Of a stretch of DNA of 64,000 nt, positions 21,684 to 32,779 are shown in pieces. The notes beneath the pieces are model-generated. The model was not told the DNA's origin. It was given only the letters and a program-made list of their open reading frames with translations, and did no database searches. Location: positions 9,593,501 through 9,657,500 of the forward strand of contig JABWDB010000001.1 of the NCBI GenBank assembly GCA_019614645.1, read 5' to 3'. Numbering within the stretch: position 1 is the stretch's first letter; the number at the start of each line of letters is the position of its first letter. This DNA comes from Stratiolaelaps scimitus. Taxonomy: Eukaryota; Arthropoda; Arachnida; Mesostigmata; Laelapidae. Position numbers and translations under genes: made by a program.

Positions 21684-22160
21684 AACTTAGATATATACTG
21701 GAACACCAAATAAAGAACAAAAGTTACGAGAAAGTTACCTTCGAATGCGTTACAATCTTTCGTTTGTCTCCTGTAAGGCTGCATAATTCTCCTAACACCA
21801 TGTATATGCATATACGCAGATTAGGCAAATATTCCGTTTTGCCTCGACCTCAACCCGAGGGTGGCTATTGCATATTAGAGTGGACTGCGACTCCGACCGA
21901 TGTTGACTATTAGCTATTAGAATTAATGAAATGTCAGTCCGGAAAGACACGAGTAGGGGCTTCTGCTGTAATTTGGAAACCAGATTCCATAACGCTATTG
22001 CCGCCACAGGTGGCTGCTATCAAGAGAGGACTGAAGAGTTTCGGTTACATTGAAATTGATCATTGCCGAGGACAAGCATGGTTCAATTTATGTCAGCTGG
22101 TTGCCTTGCTTCTCCTGGAAACCGAAAATAACAACGACTCAGTTTGTCCATTGACGTAAC

Positions 22161-22595
22161 ATGATGAAACAAAACACCTTCGCAGTTGCCGAATGCGATG
22201 AAGATTATTTGAATTATACGAAATGTACACGAAACATCCTTACCGGGGCGGCTGGAGTCCATTCAATATCTGATTCGATCTGCGGTCGTAGGATGTGCAG
22301 GTTAGAAAACATCGCAAGCGTCTGCTGCAGGGTCGCGCTATTGCATATAGCATTTTCCTTGCCCTCTGCCTTCTGGGCGGCTTGTTGCCTGATCGTAGAG
22401 CTATACTGCTCAGCCTGCGATGTCTACGAGGTCTATGCTGAAATTGGCAGACCAGAACGGCGCAACGTTTACTTTGACAAAAGAAAAAGGGAAGCCGGGT
22501 GTGACCTTGAGCATGATTTCTTTGATCATTTCTCAGGGGGGGGGGAGGTGGGCAAGCCTGTATATTTCACTAATGTATTTACAATAACTAACTAA
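22161..22595 (+). CDS. Candidate 144-codon Cys-rich frame with membrane segment
   Basis: The frame starts at a tandem ATG ATG. The product has about a dozen Cys, an acidic Tyr-rich start (AECDEDYLNYTKC), one hydrophobic segment at about residues 58-82 (VALLHIAFSLPSAFWAACCLIVEL) and a charged C-terminal part. A single-pass membrane protein is possible. A separate frame just upstream (21926-22159) ends two bases before this ATG. No homology is recognised, and Cys codons are not unusually clustered. Confidence 0.15.
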   Translation: MMKQNTFAVAECDEDYLNYTKCTRNILTGAAGVHSISDSICGRRMCRLENIASVCCRVALLHIAFSLPSAFWAACCLIVELYCSACDVYEVYAEIGRPERRNVYFDKRKREAGCDLEHDFFDHFSGGGEVGKPVYFTNVFTITN

Positions 22596-23099
22596 TTCAA
22601 TGTCAATATCATTTGTTTTATTATCTATGGGTGATTACATTAAGTACATTAAGTATATTTACAGACGCCGTATTGCCTATTATTATTGACTGCCTCGCTG
22701 AACCGTGACAGCGTCACCATAATACAGCCTGTTGCACATAGTATAGTGTTATACAACATACCGATATAATCTTCAAGTGCCCTTTGATTCGTTAAGGGGC
22801 TGCTCTCTTTGACATAGGGTATGTCAACGACGTCGAAAGACTCCACAGGCCAACGGCCAGGCCTACTGGGACGCTGTGTCACCAACTATCGATTGGAGCC
22901 GACATTCGCCTGTGCCGTGGATCGCCGTTGTCCAACAAGCATTCCTCAACAACTCGTATAGTCGCAGAAGAGACAAGGGTGCGCTGTCCCACGGACGACA
23001 GCCACGATAGACCTCGTTACTTCCGTTCTTGCCAAGTCGCGTAGTCCGTGCCTGTGTATCTGTGTTCGCGTAGAACTCGAGTCCTTTAGCAGTTTTACA

Positions 23100-24780
23100 A
23101 CTGCATCCGTGGGGCGTCACTGTGTGGTCGCTACGGCGTTCGCCTCGCCGACCGGCCGGTCTGCCGATTCAGAGGGATCACGGTGCGGGTTGAGGGGCTA
23201 CCTAGACGGGATGAGATTGGGGACTGTCTGCGCCGGAGGCAAGGGGAGAGAAACGAACCCCTCGAAGAGGACGTACGGACGAAGGCCAGCGAGTCGCATG
23301 AGAGGCCGTCGTCGCAGGCCCTCGTTCGGCGGGCCTGAAATGGGGGAAACCCCCCCGAGAAAACTCCAACAAGATGTTGTTGCTGTCGTCGCCTTCACTG
23401 AGAAGGCAACAGAGATTTAGCCAGACTGGGTGGGGACACAGAGCAGATTCGTGTATGTTCTGTTGCAAAGGTTTGTCACAACGCGACCCGACTCGACTCG
23501 AGTTGAGCCCTGGGTCGAGCCAGGCCCGGTACAGCCTGGCAGATCTCCACGCTGGCAACGGCCGTAGAGTTCAGTAAGGCTGCCGTGGACGGGTGGTTGC
23601 TGGCAGCTACGTACGGCAAACGGAACGAACAACAGACGAGGTGTATGACGATATGCGGGGCTGCGGCGTATATGATATTCGTACACGTGTGCTACAACTG
23701 TGCTGTTTGTTTTATGTTTAAGGCTCGCTGTTGTACCTATACGAGGCTGGTGGGGGCTCGAGTGTGAAAGAGAGAACGCGTGCGGGGTAGACGCTTTCGT
23801 GAATGGGACACAGTGACGAATGGAAGGGACAATAGGGGATACGATTGCTACACCGACTGGATAGAGCGTCAACGACGAGGGTTGCACGGGGAACAGTGCT
23901 CACCGACGCCTGAGGATCACAGCAGGGCCAAGCGTCGAGCGGGAGCGGTAACATTGCAGTTTTGCAGGGGGCGATTCTGGGGATGAAGAAAACACGGGCT
24001 GTTTGGGGACAATACGAGGGCCAAGGTGGAAGGGTAGACTGTTAAATGAAAATATACGACCACGGCCACCAGCCATTGCTGTTGCCGCTGCAGCTGTTGT
24101 TGCCCCCCCCCCCCCGCTGTAAGCACCGCCGAGGCCACCGTCGTGTCAGACTCCGACTCTGCCTCTGGCCCGGCGAGGTAATCGTACAGCCAGCTCGAGG
24201 TAGGCTGAGAGCTTGAATGAGAGGCTCGCGAGGCGAGAGCAAGCCGACGGGAAATAGCGACACGGAATAGGAACGGAAGGCCGTCCAAGCCGGCCCTTTC
24301 TAGCAGCAGCTCGTGCTACCATAATACTACGATTGCGTCCACGGTGGATGCCACGACCGCCACTATCAGCATCAGCACTGCTAGTGCTGCTCCTATATTG
24401 TAGTTGCAGTAGTAGTCGAACGGCTCTGTAGCTGGATGTATGTATGTATGTATATGTCTACGCAGAAGCGTAGAGCAGGAAGGTGATGTCGGCAGGTATA
24501 CACCACAGGGGCTGCGAACTGCTAAACCGCTGAATGCGAAGGAATACACCGAGGCGAGAAAAGTAAGAATAAATGTTGACTGCCAGCGTCTGCTCGAGCT
24601 CCTGATGGAAGCTGGTTCCGAAGAGGAGCAACGACGGGGAGAACGGCAGTGGAAGGGAAGGAGTGGGGAAGGACGTGGCTTCGGCGACATAGGTGGAGTC
24701 AGCCGTTCGGCAGGCCAGACAGAGACAGAGAGAAAGAGATAGCCAGATACCCAGAATGCCAGCTAGCTAGATTGCTCGTT
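23100..24780. other. GC-rich island with overlapping frames on both strands
   Basis: This island includes a minus-strand 156-codon frame (23417-23887) and several of 60-125 codons, a C13 run at 24103-24115, CAG/CTG triplets and a (TATG)n run at 24436-24452. None has a convincing start or domain. Purine-rich plus-strand sequence follows at 24590-24740. Confidence 0.35.
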
Positions 24781-25287
24781 CTTTGCCTCTTGTTTGACAG
24801 CACAAATACTTACATGGATAGATTCGTAGACGCTGCCTGCCGTCGACGACTCACGGTGCTGGAAGTCGCTATGGGAAGCGCCGCGTCGGGTAGCACACAT
24901 AAGCGTATGTAAGCATGCTGCGCAAGTGATTGAGTAAACGAACGGATGATTGAGCTAGCTAACGTGCGAGGAAATTGCCAGACGGGCGGTTTTGCCACGC
25001 ACCTGCCGTTTTGCCGGTGGTGAATGCCAGACTTGGCACTGTATAAAAAAATAAGAACGGGCTACGGATCAATGGGATCTGGACGAACGCGCTGCCCGCT
25101 CCAATCCCATGGGTGAACAACTACTTTCTAGCTGTGTAGCCCCTGTGTATGCTCTCGTTTGGAGACATGGTTGGGATGGAAATAATATGAGGAAGATTCC
25201 TTTATGATTCCCCAAAACAGATGGATCTACAGATAAGCCAAGGGTCCTCATTAGCGGTAGAAAGAAGAGATTATCTCCCCCGTACCT

Positions 25288-25590
25288 TTATCTAATGGAG
25301 TCAGATTTAGCAGATGTGGTTTCTGTTAGACGAACTGAGGACACTTTATAGACAGTGAGCACTGTCTTCATCCGCTCTTGCTCTCTCTCTCTCCCCCCGC
25401 GCTTTCCTCGTAATTTGGCTGTAACAGCCATAATTAGTTGCCTTCTTGTCAGAGCTAGGTATAACTTGGCGTTTGCGACTTGCCTATCCCATAAGTGAAC
25501 TATTTCTCGCATAAGGAGTTGCGACCCATTCACTGGTGACCCTGAAATGAGTTTGTCTAGACGCCTATGCTGTGCCAATTGTTTGGGCAT
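25288..25590 (-). CDS. Candidate 100-codon basic protein, minus strand
   Basis: A true ATG at 25590 opens a frame of exactly 100 codons ending in TAA. The product starts MPKQLAQHRRLDKL, contains HLWDRQVANAKLYLALTRRQ in the middle, and has an Arg/Glu/Gly-rich basic segment near residue 65, where the DNA is a GA microsatellite (25379-25398 on the plus strand is CT). It looks helical and strongly basic, as nucleic-acid-binding or transposon-derived proteins can be, but I recognise no motif. The microsatellite in the frame counts against it. Confidence 0.2.
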   Translation of the reverse strand: MPKQLAQHRRLDKLISGSPVNGSQLLMREIVHLWDRQVANAKLYLALTRRQLIMAVTAKLRGKRGGREREQERMKTVLTVYKVSSVRLTETTSAKSDSIR

Positions 25591-25630
25591 CGCCGCTTCT
25601 AGAAGTTGTGTATTCTCCCAATAGCTTACA

Positions 25631-25631
<1 letters not shown>

Positions 25632-25663
<32 letters not shown>

Positions 25664-25693
25664 GTATATATATATATGTATATACATATATAT
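25632..25693. repeat. Compound (TA)n/(TATG) tract
   Basis: A TA run of about 29 bases, then CCTG, a second TA run, GTATATAC and a third short TA run. Confidence 0.9.
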
Positions 25694-25889
25694 CCTTAGG
25701 CTATTGCCTTCTTGCTATCATACTACAATAGAATCCGCTCAGGTGGAACGCATTCGCACAGACGATCCTCCCGCACGCGGTCCTGCCAACACTCGCCGGC
25801 TACTGATTATGTGCAACAAAGCAAAACCAGCAGAATTGGGTTGTGGATGGGTATCTGACAATGCAATATTCCCTAGTGATGCATGACCT

Positions 25890-27570
25890 GTACCATGCTT
25901 CCGAATAGCTTTGTATAAACAGCCTATCGCTATCGCGAGATGATAAAGCTCCTATAACCCTAAATCGTTCTTGCTCTAAATATAAAAGTACTTACCGATT
26001 GACTACGAACATATTATTATCGTGTACATACAATAGGTAACTAATAAGTTATCCTATAGGTCCTGGTCTTAGCCATTATTAGATAGTTGATTTTTGCAAA
26101 AACATTCACCACTGCATCATAAATTATTGCATGTATTATAATATGACGCACAATAACACCTACATACTGGGATTGGTCGTACGCGTGTAAAGAGTGCAAA
26201 TAAAGGGAATAGCACTAGTGTTATCATTATAGTGTCGGAAATCTTATCTCAGTTGTGATTTCCAAATCATATTTCTACACACTAATATCGTATCATCCAC
26301 AAAGGGGAGTCGAGGCCGCTGACGTATAGGGCTTTTGTTTCACGGGAAGTAGATCATAGTCAAGCTTTCCGAAGATCCCAGGGGATCGTCGTGACCAAGA
26401 TAAGACGATACTCAGATGAGGTGAATATTGGTATGACAGCACGTTGACTGTTTGATATCACCCTAGAGCGAATTCGTGCGATTTCTACCTATCCGCCAAT
26501 CCAGTCGTAAAGGGAATGATTCTCTAGTTAGATGACGTCTGTTCTGATCTGATCTGAGATGGTAGTGAAGGTGCCGTCGCTGAGAAGTAGACGGCAAAAT
26601 CTATCGAGGGGCTACAAAGACACCACCGAAAATAGCAGTTCGTTCGTGATTCAGCAGCGCCGATCAGTACAATTATTATCCTATCCACTATTATAATTCT
26701 TAACGAGAAGTGAGTAATTTTTTAATGGAAGTGCATAATAACTACCGATTGCTAAAGGAACGTCTACGTTAGTAGATAGAAGTTACACATTGACCATACC
26801 TTTGAATAATACTGTCTTGAGGCTATTTTTCAAATCAATACCCTCAATATATGACATGATCAATATTTATCTCATGATGTTTTAACATCATATCTCATAA
26901 CGGGACACACAATCGTCGACAGGAAATTTCCAATATTTCAATGGCAGGTATTGCTTTTTTCTTTCGAGATTAATGGGTGAGGTTCTCGTGTGTGTCATTA
27001 TGCAAATGGGGATCCACAAGGGTAAAGTTTGCGTGGAAAATTAAGCTAAATATACATTCTGGATTTTTGCGTTTCAGGTAAGCTTGAAATCCATCCATCG
27101 AATATATCAAACAGGGAACATGCGTTAATATTATGGAGACCGGCCGTGAGTAATGGAGACTGTCACGGAGCTTGAAGCCGGTCAGGTTGTTAACGGTGCA
27201 GCACATCGAACTGATTTCTCAAATACTCTGTTCTAAATATCGCCACATTTCCACGTTATCAAGCGTCGAGTCTAACTTTCAACACCACGGTGAATACCCT
27301 CATTGACCCTCTTTTTAATTGCTAGGGAGTATCCCTGATCACATCGTGCATCTCGACAGAATTGTTTTTTTTTTGTGTTTATTTCATAGCTGTTCCTCGA
27401 TGAACGCTAGCAAAACTTTTCGCTGTCAAATACAACATTTTGTTCCTCAAACAAGGTGGTCCATTTTCGGGTCCCGGCGGTAATTAGGGAGGCGCGTTCG
27501 TGTGAGAACAGCAGCGCCGTGTAGGTACACGATATAATTATTAATTTACACGACTGCGCCTACCCGACGG
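25890..27570 (+). other. Gene-free, intron-like sequence
   Basis: AT-rich, with frequent stops in all frames and no frame above 78 codons. It contains the recursive-splice-like site at 27078, and a short hairpin (ATGATGTT/AACATCAT) near 26876. The composition fits the interior of a long intron. Confidence 0.4.
27046..27084 (+). promoter_or_regulatory. Recursive splice (ratchet) site candidate 1
   Basis: A branch-point-like GCTAAAT at 27045-27051 is followed by a T-rich stretch and then TTTCAG joined to GTAAGC at 27077/27078. An acceptor and a donor meeting with no exon between them is the form used at ratchet points inside very long introns in Drosophila and vertebrates. The branch-to-AG distance (about 28 bases) is typical. 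A sister site with the same layout lies at 49538/49539 on the same strand. Confidence 0.45.
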
Positions 27571-27576
27571 GTCGGT

Positions 27577-27873
27577 TCATTTTTCATTTTCTTGTTCATC
27601 ATTCTCTCGGTCAGCGGGATCAGGGCCTATCCACCAAATACTCGAGAACGCTCGTGGACAGACAGAACGTAAAATACAACGAAGTTGTTCGAAAATTATT
27701 CGCATTTTTGGTGTCACCCGGTGACACGTTTGCCGTACTGACTTTCGTTGGTCCTCGTTGTTTGTGGGTGCCAACGTTGGGCGGTATAGCCAAATTGTGA
27801 TGGATAACGAAATCTGTAATAATTTTGGACGGGTACATCCGCGAACGGGTTCAAAGCTCCCTTTGGTTCTCAT
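27577..27873 (-). CDS. Candidate 98-codon minus-strand frame
   Basis: An ATG-initiated minus-strand frame whose product is basic with several Cys, has a hydrophobic patch near residue 25 and ends in an acidic Asp/Glu-rich tail (ADRENDEQENEK). A second minus frame (27620-27838) and a plus frame (27758-28144) overlap it. The plus strand has a good donor (CCG/GTAAGA at 27925). Nothing decides the strand. Confidence 0.13.
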   Translation of the reverse strand: MRTKGSFEPVRGCTRPKLLQISLSITIWLYRPTLAPTNNEDQRKSVRQTCHRVTPKMRIIFEQLRCILRSVCPRAFSSIWWIGPDPADRENDEQENEK

Positions 27874-27983
27874 TTGCCAGTTGCTGAACTTCTCGGGGTG
27901 TATGCGTTCTTACCAGACACTTCCGGTAAGAAAGAGTACATCTGCTCGTCAAGATACCATTTCGACGGTATATGCGTATATCG

Positions 27984-28073
27984 ATTTTCCGGGCTACCTC
28001 TCAGCCAGTGGACCTACGTGTGTCCTCCAATTGCAAGGCGCACATGAATGCACAACGCCACCGGGCTCGACTA
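27984..28073 (+). repeat. Dispersed repeat R1, internally deleted copy running into (TA)n
   Basis: ATTTTCCGGGCT...CTCAGCCA matches the head of R1 (1643 and 41953 copies), and GGCGCACATGAATGCAC...GGGCTCGACTA matches its tail (1764-1800). The central part of the full copy is missing or too diverged to align. The tail runs without a break into (TA)n at 28072-28091, which suggests that TA repeats are the 3-prime extension of this element. Confidence 0.6.
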
Positions 28074-28091
28074 TATATATATATATATATA
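28072..28091. repeat. (TA)n tail of R1 copy
   Basis: A TA run beginning in the last bases of the R1 tail motif CTCGACTA. Confidence 0.9.
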
Positions 28092-28603
28092 CGGGGTATA
28101 TGCGTGTGTCATGTATTCCTATTCCGTTGCTAACACATGTATAATGGCGAGGGTAACTCAATGAGATTCGATGTTATGGATTATGTGACATACGCGCACA
28201 TCTTCTTTGCCAAGAACATACATAACTAGAGACCAACCCACACAGCGTGCATTTGGTGTTTTGGACCTCAGATGGATAAGTGAACCGCCTTTCATGTGAA
28301 CTTTCAAAATTGTCTTCGATCATAATCTATTATATTTTCACGTCAAATGAGATCGTGCCACGCCCTGATTTTTCTGTTTCTGTGTATAGAACGTTTGTGG
28401 TATATCGATGTCAGTCAACGCTATACGGAGGAAACTGGCATCGACGAACATGCCAAGCATAATTTTCTTCATCCATAATTAATTTCTATAGCACATTCAG
28501 TCTAAGCAACACACGGCGATCATCCACAGGGATCTGCCGAACGTATTTTTTAATCATTTACTACCCTTTTATAGGTATCTTATGTTTGGATAATAGACCG
28601 TTT

Positions 28604-28979
28604 TTATTTTGACATGACATGTCGGAGTGCTAACTTGCGCCCGGTTTCTCCATCGTTGCGCCATCTCCGAGAGATTCTGCTTCTTCCTTTCCTTGACGCT
28701 GACCCCTCACTCGATCGTTGCAAAGTTTCGGTACCCGAAGGGGAACTGCCTTTCAAGCCGTCCCGTGCGGTCCCGAAGTGCGGAGCCACAACGATCATCT
28801 CCATCTGGCCATTGGAATATCGCACCGACTCTGTAAAGGCAGACTCTGTAGGCCGCAGAGGCACCACATCATATGCCATTGCATTTAGCACAAAAGTAAA
28901 TGAGGTCGCTTATCTGAAATATTCCTCCTCTCAAAAAAAAGACAAAAAAAAGCATTTAGCCAGCATCAGTTCGGGATAG
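28604..28979. CDS. Segment open on both strands, strand undecided
   Basis: The plus strand is open for 121 codons (28614-28979) and the minus strand for 95 (28891-28604). The plus product has a Lys-rich tail encoded by an A-rich stretch (SSSQKKDKKKH). The minus product reads YDVVPLRPTESAFTESVRYS, then MEMIVVAPHFGT, then a basic Ser/Arg segment. Both show codon-like third-position bias, which cannot be right for both. If one is an exon I favour the minus strand, since its first half looks like structured protein, but I cannot name it. Confidence 0.15.
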
Positions 28980-31290
28980 TGGCGCTAGTAGACTTTTAGC
29001 GTCAAATGAGTAAATCAGCTTCCATTACACAGTATTGCTCTATTGCAGTAATTACAGCCTGAGGCCATTGTTCAAATGCGTTCGCTCGTAGATGAAAGGA
29101 GCGTTGGAAAATCACGATGAGCTGAATTATCAGTGGAGTTGCACACCACGTCAGTCGGACGGAAGACTTCTTCTTGCCAGACTTCGATGAGTACTGCCTT
29201 GATACTTTTTCAGCATCGGTAGTTGGGGCATAGCGTGCGTAAGGCGCCAACCACGCCATTCCTTTTCCTCTGCGCTCGAAGGCTGAAGCAATTATGCGTG
29301 TACACACGTTTGCTATCTCCGAGTGTCTGATATCATTCTGAAGTTATTTGAATACGTTCGCCTCAGGCGAAATGTTTCGTAGTTAGCCGACTAGCGGGCA
29401 GTCACAACAGCAGCGGAGGTGGCATTCGAGCTGGCCAGTATGTTCGTACACGTACCCCGTAGTGTTTACGCTCGTTGAAGGAGGGACGGGTTGGAGGGTT
29501 TGGTTGAATTGAAGGGTTTGGTTCAACGAAGCCTAATCAATGTAGACCCATACATAGATTTTACGCGATATTTAGCTATTGAGCATAGTTTAACTTAAGT
29601 GATGCTGCTGATCACAGCTGTCGCTGCATCCGGTAACGGTCCTCGAGTCCCGAAACATGTTTACCTATACCATCTGAACGCCTCGTTTGTGAGCTGGACA
29701 TCTAAGGCTATTACCGTTGGACCTTAAAAGAGCAACTTTTTACCAAAACGAATCCGCTTTCACTGTCCTTCTTGTCGAGCAACTGAAATGAAGATGAATG
29801 CGTATTTTCGGCTGGGGTAACGTTGGAACTAGTGTGATGACTTCGGGATAGTCTGCCTTGATATTTCCATAAGGCGGACTTGATTTCCAAATATCAAGCA
29901 AACTGTGGATCCAGGAACTGATGTATGCACGTTTGTGAACTTAAGTTTGAAAATATTGTAAAGTAAGCAAATTGAATTCGGAACAAATCCATCATGTACT
30001 CCAGTATTTGTTTTCATATACTTAAATTTATATTTGTATATTTGGGTATAGTTGGCTCTGACAATACGCACAAGTCGATTTGGCCAGCAGGCTCACAACT
30101 CAGTTCTTGAGTCACTATAGCGTTCTATAGTGATAGTAGTATATTCAGAGTCCTTCTAACACAATAACAGATTCAGATAGCGCCTTGATTTGCAAGGGTC
30201 ATGCGCGTTGCGTCACCTGGAATGTTAGACGAACAGATGTAGTTGTTATCTTAAGAGAAACATGTATTATAAAACGCTAATGAAATGGGGGTAGTAGCCA
30301 GGCCAAGAACTCATTATAGTGCCTTTCCTTCATTATTATTATTATTATATTTAGTTCTGTTGTATTTTACTCATAGCTATATTTTACGAAAGTCACCCGA
30401 AAGAATCCACAAATATAATACAACAAACTCGAGAGCGAATACAACACTATTTTTATTTCGGATGAGCAAAATTGAATCTATACAAATATATCGTCATTCT
30501 TACACGATATTTAAATGTCGAAAATTTCGAAATGTCCCAAAGTCAGCCCAGTCGACAGCGGGTGGTGCGTACTGTTTTGAGGGTTGTCGAAGATTTTGAA
30601 CCCGGGGTTGATGTACTAAACATATCCGCCTTAGGCAGGCGACCATAGTGCAGGCTATTGACGTACGGAACTCCGGTAGCTACACATCGTACCTAGGCTA
30701 TTCTAAGGCTACTGCGAACGAAGAAGATTCCTTGGAAAACGACATATCCCAACGGAGCCACTTTACCTTCTTGCGGAAATGACTTTTACGATACATTCTA
30801 TTGCTGCGAGAGGGAGAGTTCGACTCTGTTGTTCCTGCCAGCAGGCTGTGGTGTGTATCTTGCGTTTCCTCGATATTTCAAGCAGCCAACGATTGTATAT
30901 ATAATACAATACGTCTCGCTGAGCACTTATTCAGCACTAAAGAGGCTCACAGCTAAACGTAACGTGACCCGCCTGATGGGTCCCGCTGCAACAACGAGCA
31001 GAACGCGACCCTCGACGAGGTACTCCTCGCAGGAACGAACAATCCAAACCCACTACGCATTTACCCTGCTGCCAACACGGACAATCCTGTTTGCAAGGGA
31101 ATGTGCTTCTATTTGATACGCAGCAGAAATACGCCAAGGAGTAATCGATCGATTCTTTTCACAGCTTCGACTGGAATCCTTCTCATCATGTTAACCTATC
31201 GTTTCGCTTGTCATTTTGTGGTCCGCCCATTGAATGGAAACAGCTGACGGTCAGCTACGGAAATAGCCACTTAGTTATATAATGGATAGC
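28980..31290. other. Gene-poor stretch, small structural features only
   Basis: Unique AT-richer sequence. A near-tandem duplication TTGAAGGGTTTGGTT lies at about 29486-29525. A perfect 9-bp hairpin with a CGTT loop (TCACTATAG/CTATAGTGA) lies at 30112-30133, and a 10-bp hairpin (CTTGATATTT/AAATATCAAG) at about 29858-29902. Frames here are under 105 codons and unsupported. Confidence 0.4.
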
Positions 31291-31291
31291 A

Positions 31292-31292
<1 letters not shown>

Positions 31293-31325
<33 letters not shown>
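31293..31325. repeat. (TA)n microsatellite
   Basis: An uninterrupted TA run of about 33 bases. Confidence 0.95.
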
Positions 31326-31331
<6 letters not shown>

Positions 31332-31379
31332 GATAGTTATCAGTGTTCCTGTAGGATACTATAATAATAATACTATTAA

Positions 31380-32460
31380 TGCCTCGCGCGGACCGTACTC
31401 GCATTCCCATGCACTGTGGCCGGCGAATGGTGCGAACGCCTCTTGATGAAACCCATCCACGTCTATCGGACCCGTCTACTCCTCTATGTTCATCCATATA
31501 TCGCCCTATCAATCAATCAATCTATCAATCACCGAGTGAGATGAACGAAATGCAGAATGCCAACACTGTGCCGCGACCACTGGCGCGGATGCCTCTGCAA
31601 CCGCCGACGCCTCCGCGGGTGTGGTGTCGGTGCCGTGCGGATTTGGCGATTCGTAGCTGTTGGCGGAAGTGGCAAAGGAGAGAGAGAGAAACGTTGGGAC
31701 GATTGAGGTGAACGGCTTGAACCCGGCCTAGCTAGCTGGTTCGTTGGCAGGCCGACCAGTCAACCGGATGAACGAAGAACCTAGGGATGCTGTGGGAGGT
31801 GAGGAACAAGCTTTAGCGCACAAGAGTTTCGAGCGGGGGTACCGAGGGCCCGATCGCGGTGGAAGGTGGCGGCCCCGGCGGCGGCCCCAGCGGCGGCTGT
31901 TTGAAGAGTATCTCGTGCCTCGATGAAGGATGAGGTGTTTAGGTTCGGGGTCACGCGATCCAGTGGGCCCCGCTCCGGCGAAGCATTGCTCCCTCAGGAG
32001 CTACTCCGCCTCGTCGCTCGCTCGTCCGACCGTTCGACCGTCCGCTTGCTCGGTGGCATCTGAGTAATAACTTGAGCAACTCGGTAGGCAGGCAGGCAGG
32101 CAGCCAGCCAGGCTCAGCAATAATCTAACGGCGTACGAATTCGCGCGCGTCATTCAAATGCAGAGGTCGCACTTGACGTACTTCCTGTAGTTTGTAATGT
32201 AGTGATGGTGGTGGCCCTACGGTTACGGCTGTACGGAGCATATGCACGGATAGATTGCTTCGCTTAGAGCTCATGCTGCGAGAGTGACTCCGATCGAGAC
32301 AGGAGCACCCCGTTTATATTCAACTAAAATTCGACGGTAAAAGGTACTGACGGTTTCCGCTCACACAGTTCCACGCTCGTTGAGGTGTGTGTTACAGCTC
32401 GAATCTATAGAAGATTTTTACAGCGCGCTTGAATCATGTACTTCTAAACTTGTATGACAT
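31380..32460. other. GC-rich island
   Basis: CG-rich sequence with GGCGGC repeats at 31860-31895, (CAAT)n at 31509-31528 and a GGCA/GCCA run at 32085-32112. It holds short frames only. It has the look of a promoter-proximal or leader segment, with the hairpin pair at 32473-32701 just downstream. Confidence 0.35.
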
Positions 32461-32472
32461 GTATGAATCTAT

Positions 32473-32501
32473 ATGAATCTCTGTGTAAACCAGAGATTCA
32501 T
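32473..32501 (+). other. Perfect 11-bp hairpin
   Basis: ATGAATCTCTG and its exact reverse complement flank a 7-base loop (TGTAAAC). The related words TATGAATCTATATGAATCT lie immediately upstream. It is probably a small local palindrome; its nearness to the larger hairpin at 32647 is the reason to list it. Confidence 0.6.
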
Positions 32502-32646
32502 CACTGCGCAATAAGAGCTTTCCGCAGCCACGAGCCTTAGTTCAGCGACCGGTGACAGGACATACAGGAAACTTACGTTTGGTAGCTCCACATTTTGAGA
32601 TAACTCAGACAGACCTTCTCTTTGTGGTTTTGTTCAACTCACAGGC

Positions 32647-32701
32647 GCGCCAATTGTTAGCCACCACACATATGTTATTTGTGGTGGCTATTAATTGGCG
32701 C
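32647..32701 (+). ncRNA. Hairpin with 22-bp stem, microRNA-precursor-like
   Basis: Bases 32647-32668 pair with 32680-32701: 20 Watson-Crick pairs, one G-T wobble and one T-T mismatch around an 11-base loop. GCCACCACA and TGTGGTGGC form the top of the stem. The length fits a Dicer-type product, but I see no lower stem beyond 32646/32702, which a Drosha substrate would normally need. A cruciform regulatory element or a decayed foldback element is the alternative. The strand is arbitrary. Confidence 0.3.
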
Positions 32702-32779
32702 AAGACGACGTTTAAGGAGCAAGTTGAAGGAAGGCTCTGTGCCATCATCGAGATTGGGTCGTGTGCATTTCGCTAAACC

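Noticed and set aside
21926..22159. Frame with SGKTRVGASAVIWKPDS, vaguely like the first strand of a retroelement RNase H.
   Set aside because: The catalytic Asp is missing, and no other RNase H or reverse transcriptase motif is found in any frame nearby.
30937..31137. Minus-strand Cys-rich frame (11 Cys in 66 codons).
   Set aside because: It has no ATG start and no signal peptide, the Cys spacing matches no family I know, and a plus-strand frame overlaps. Not enough for a claim.
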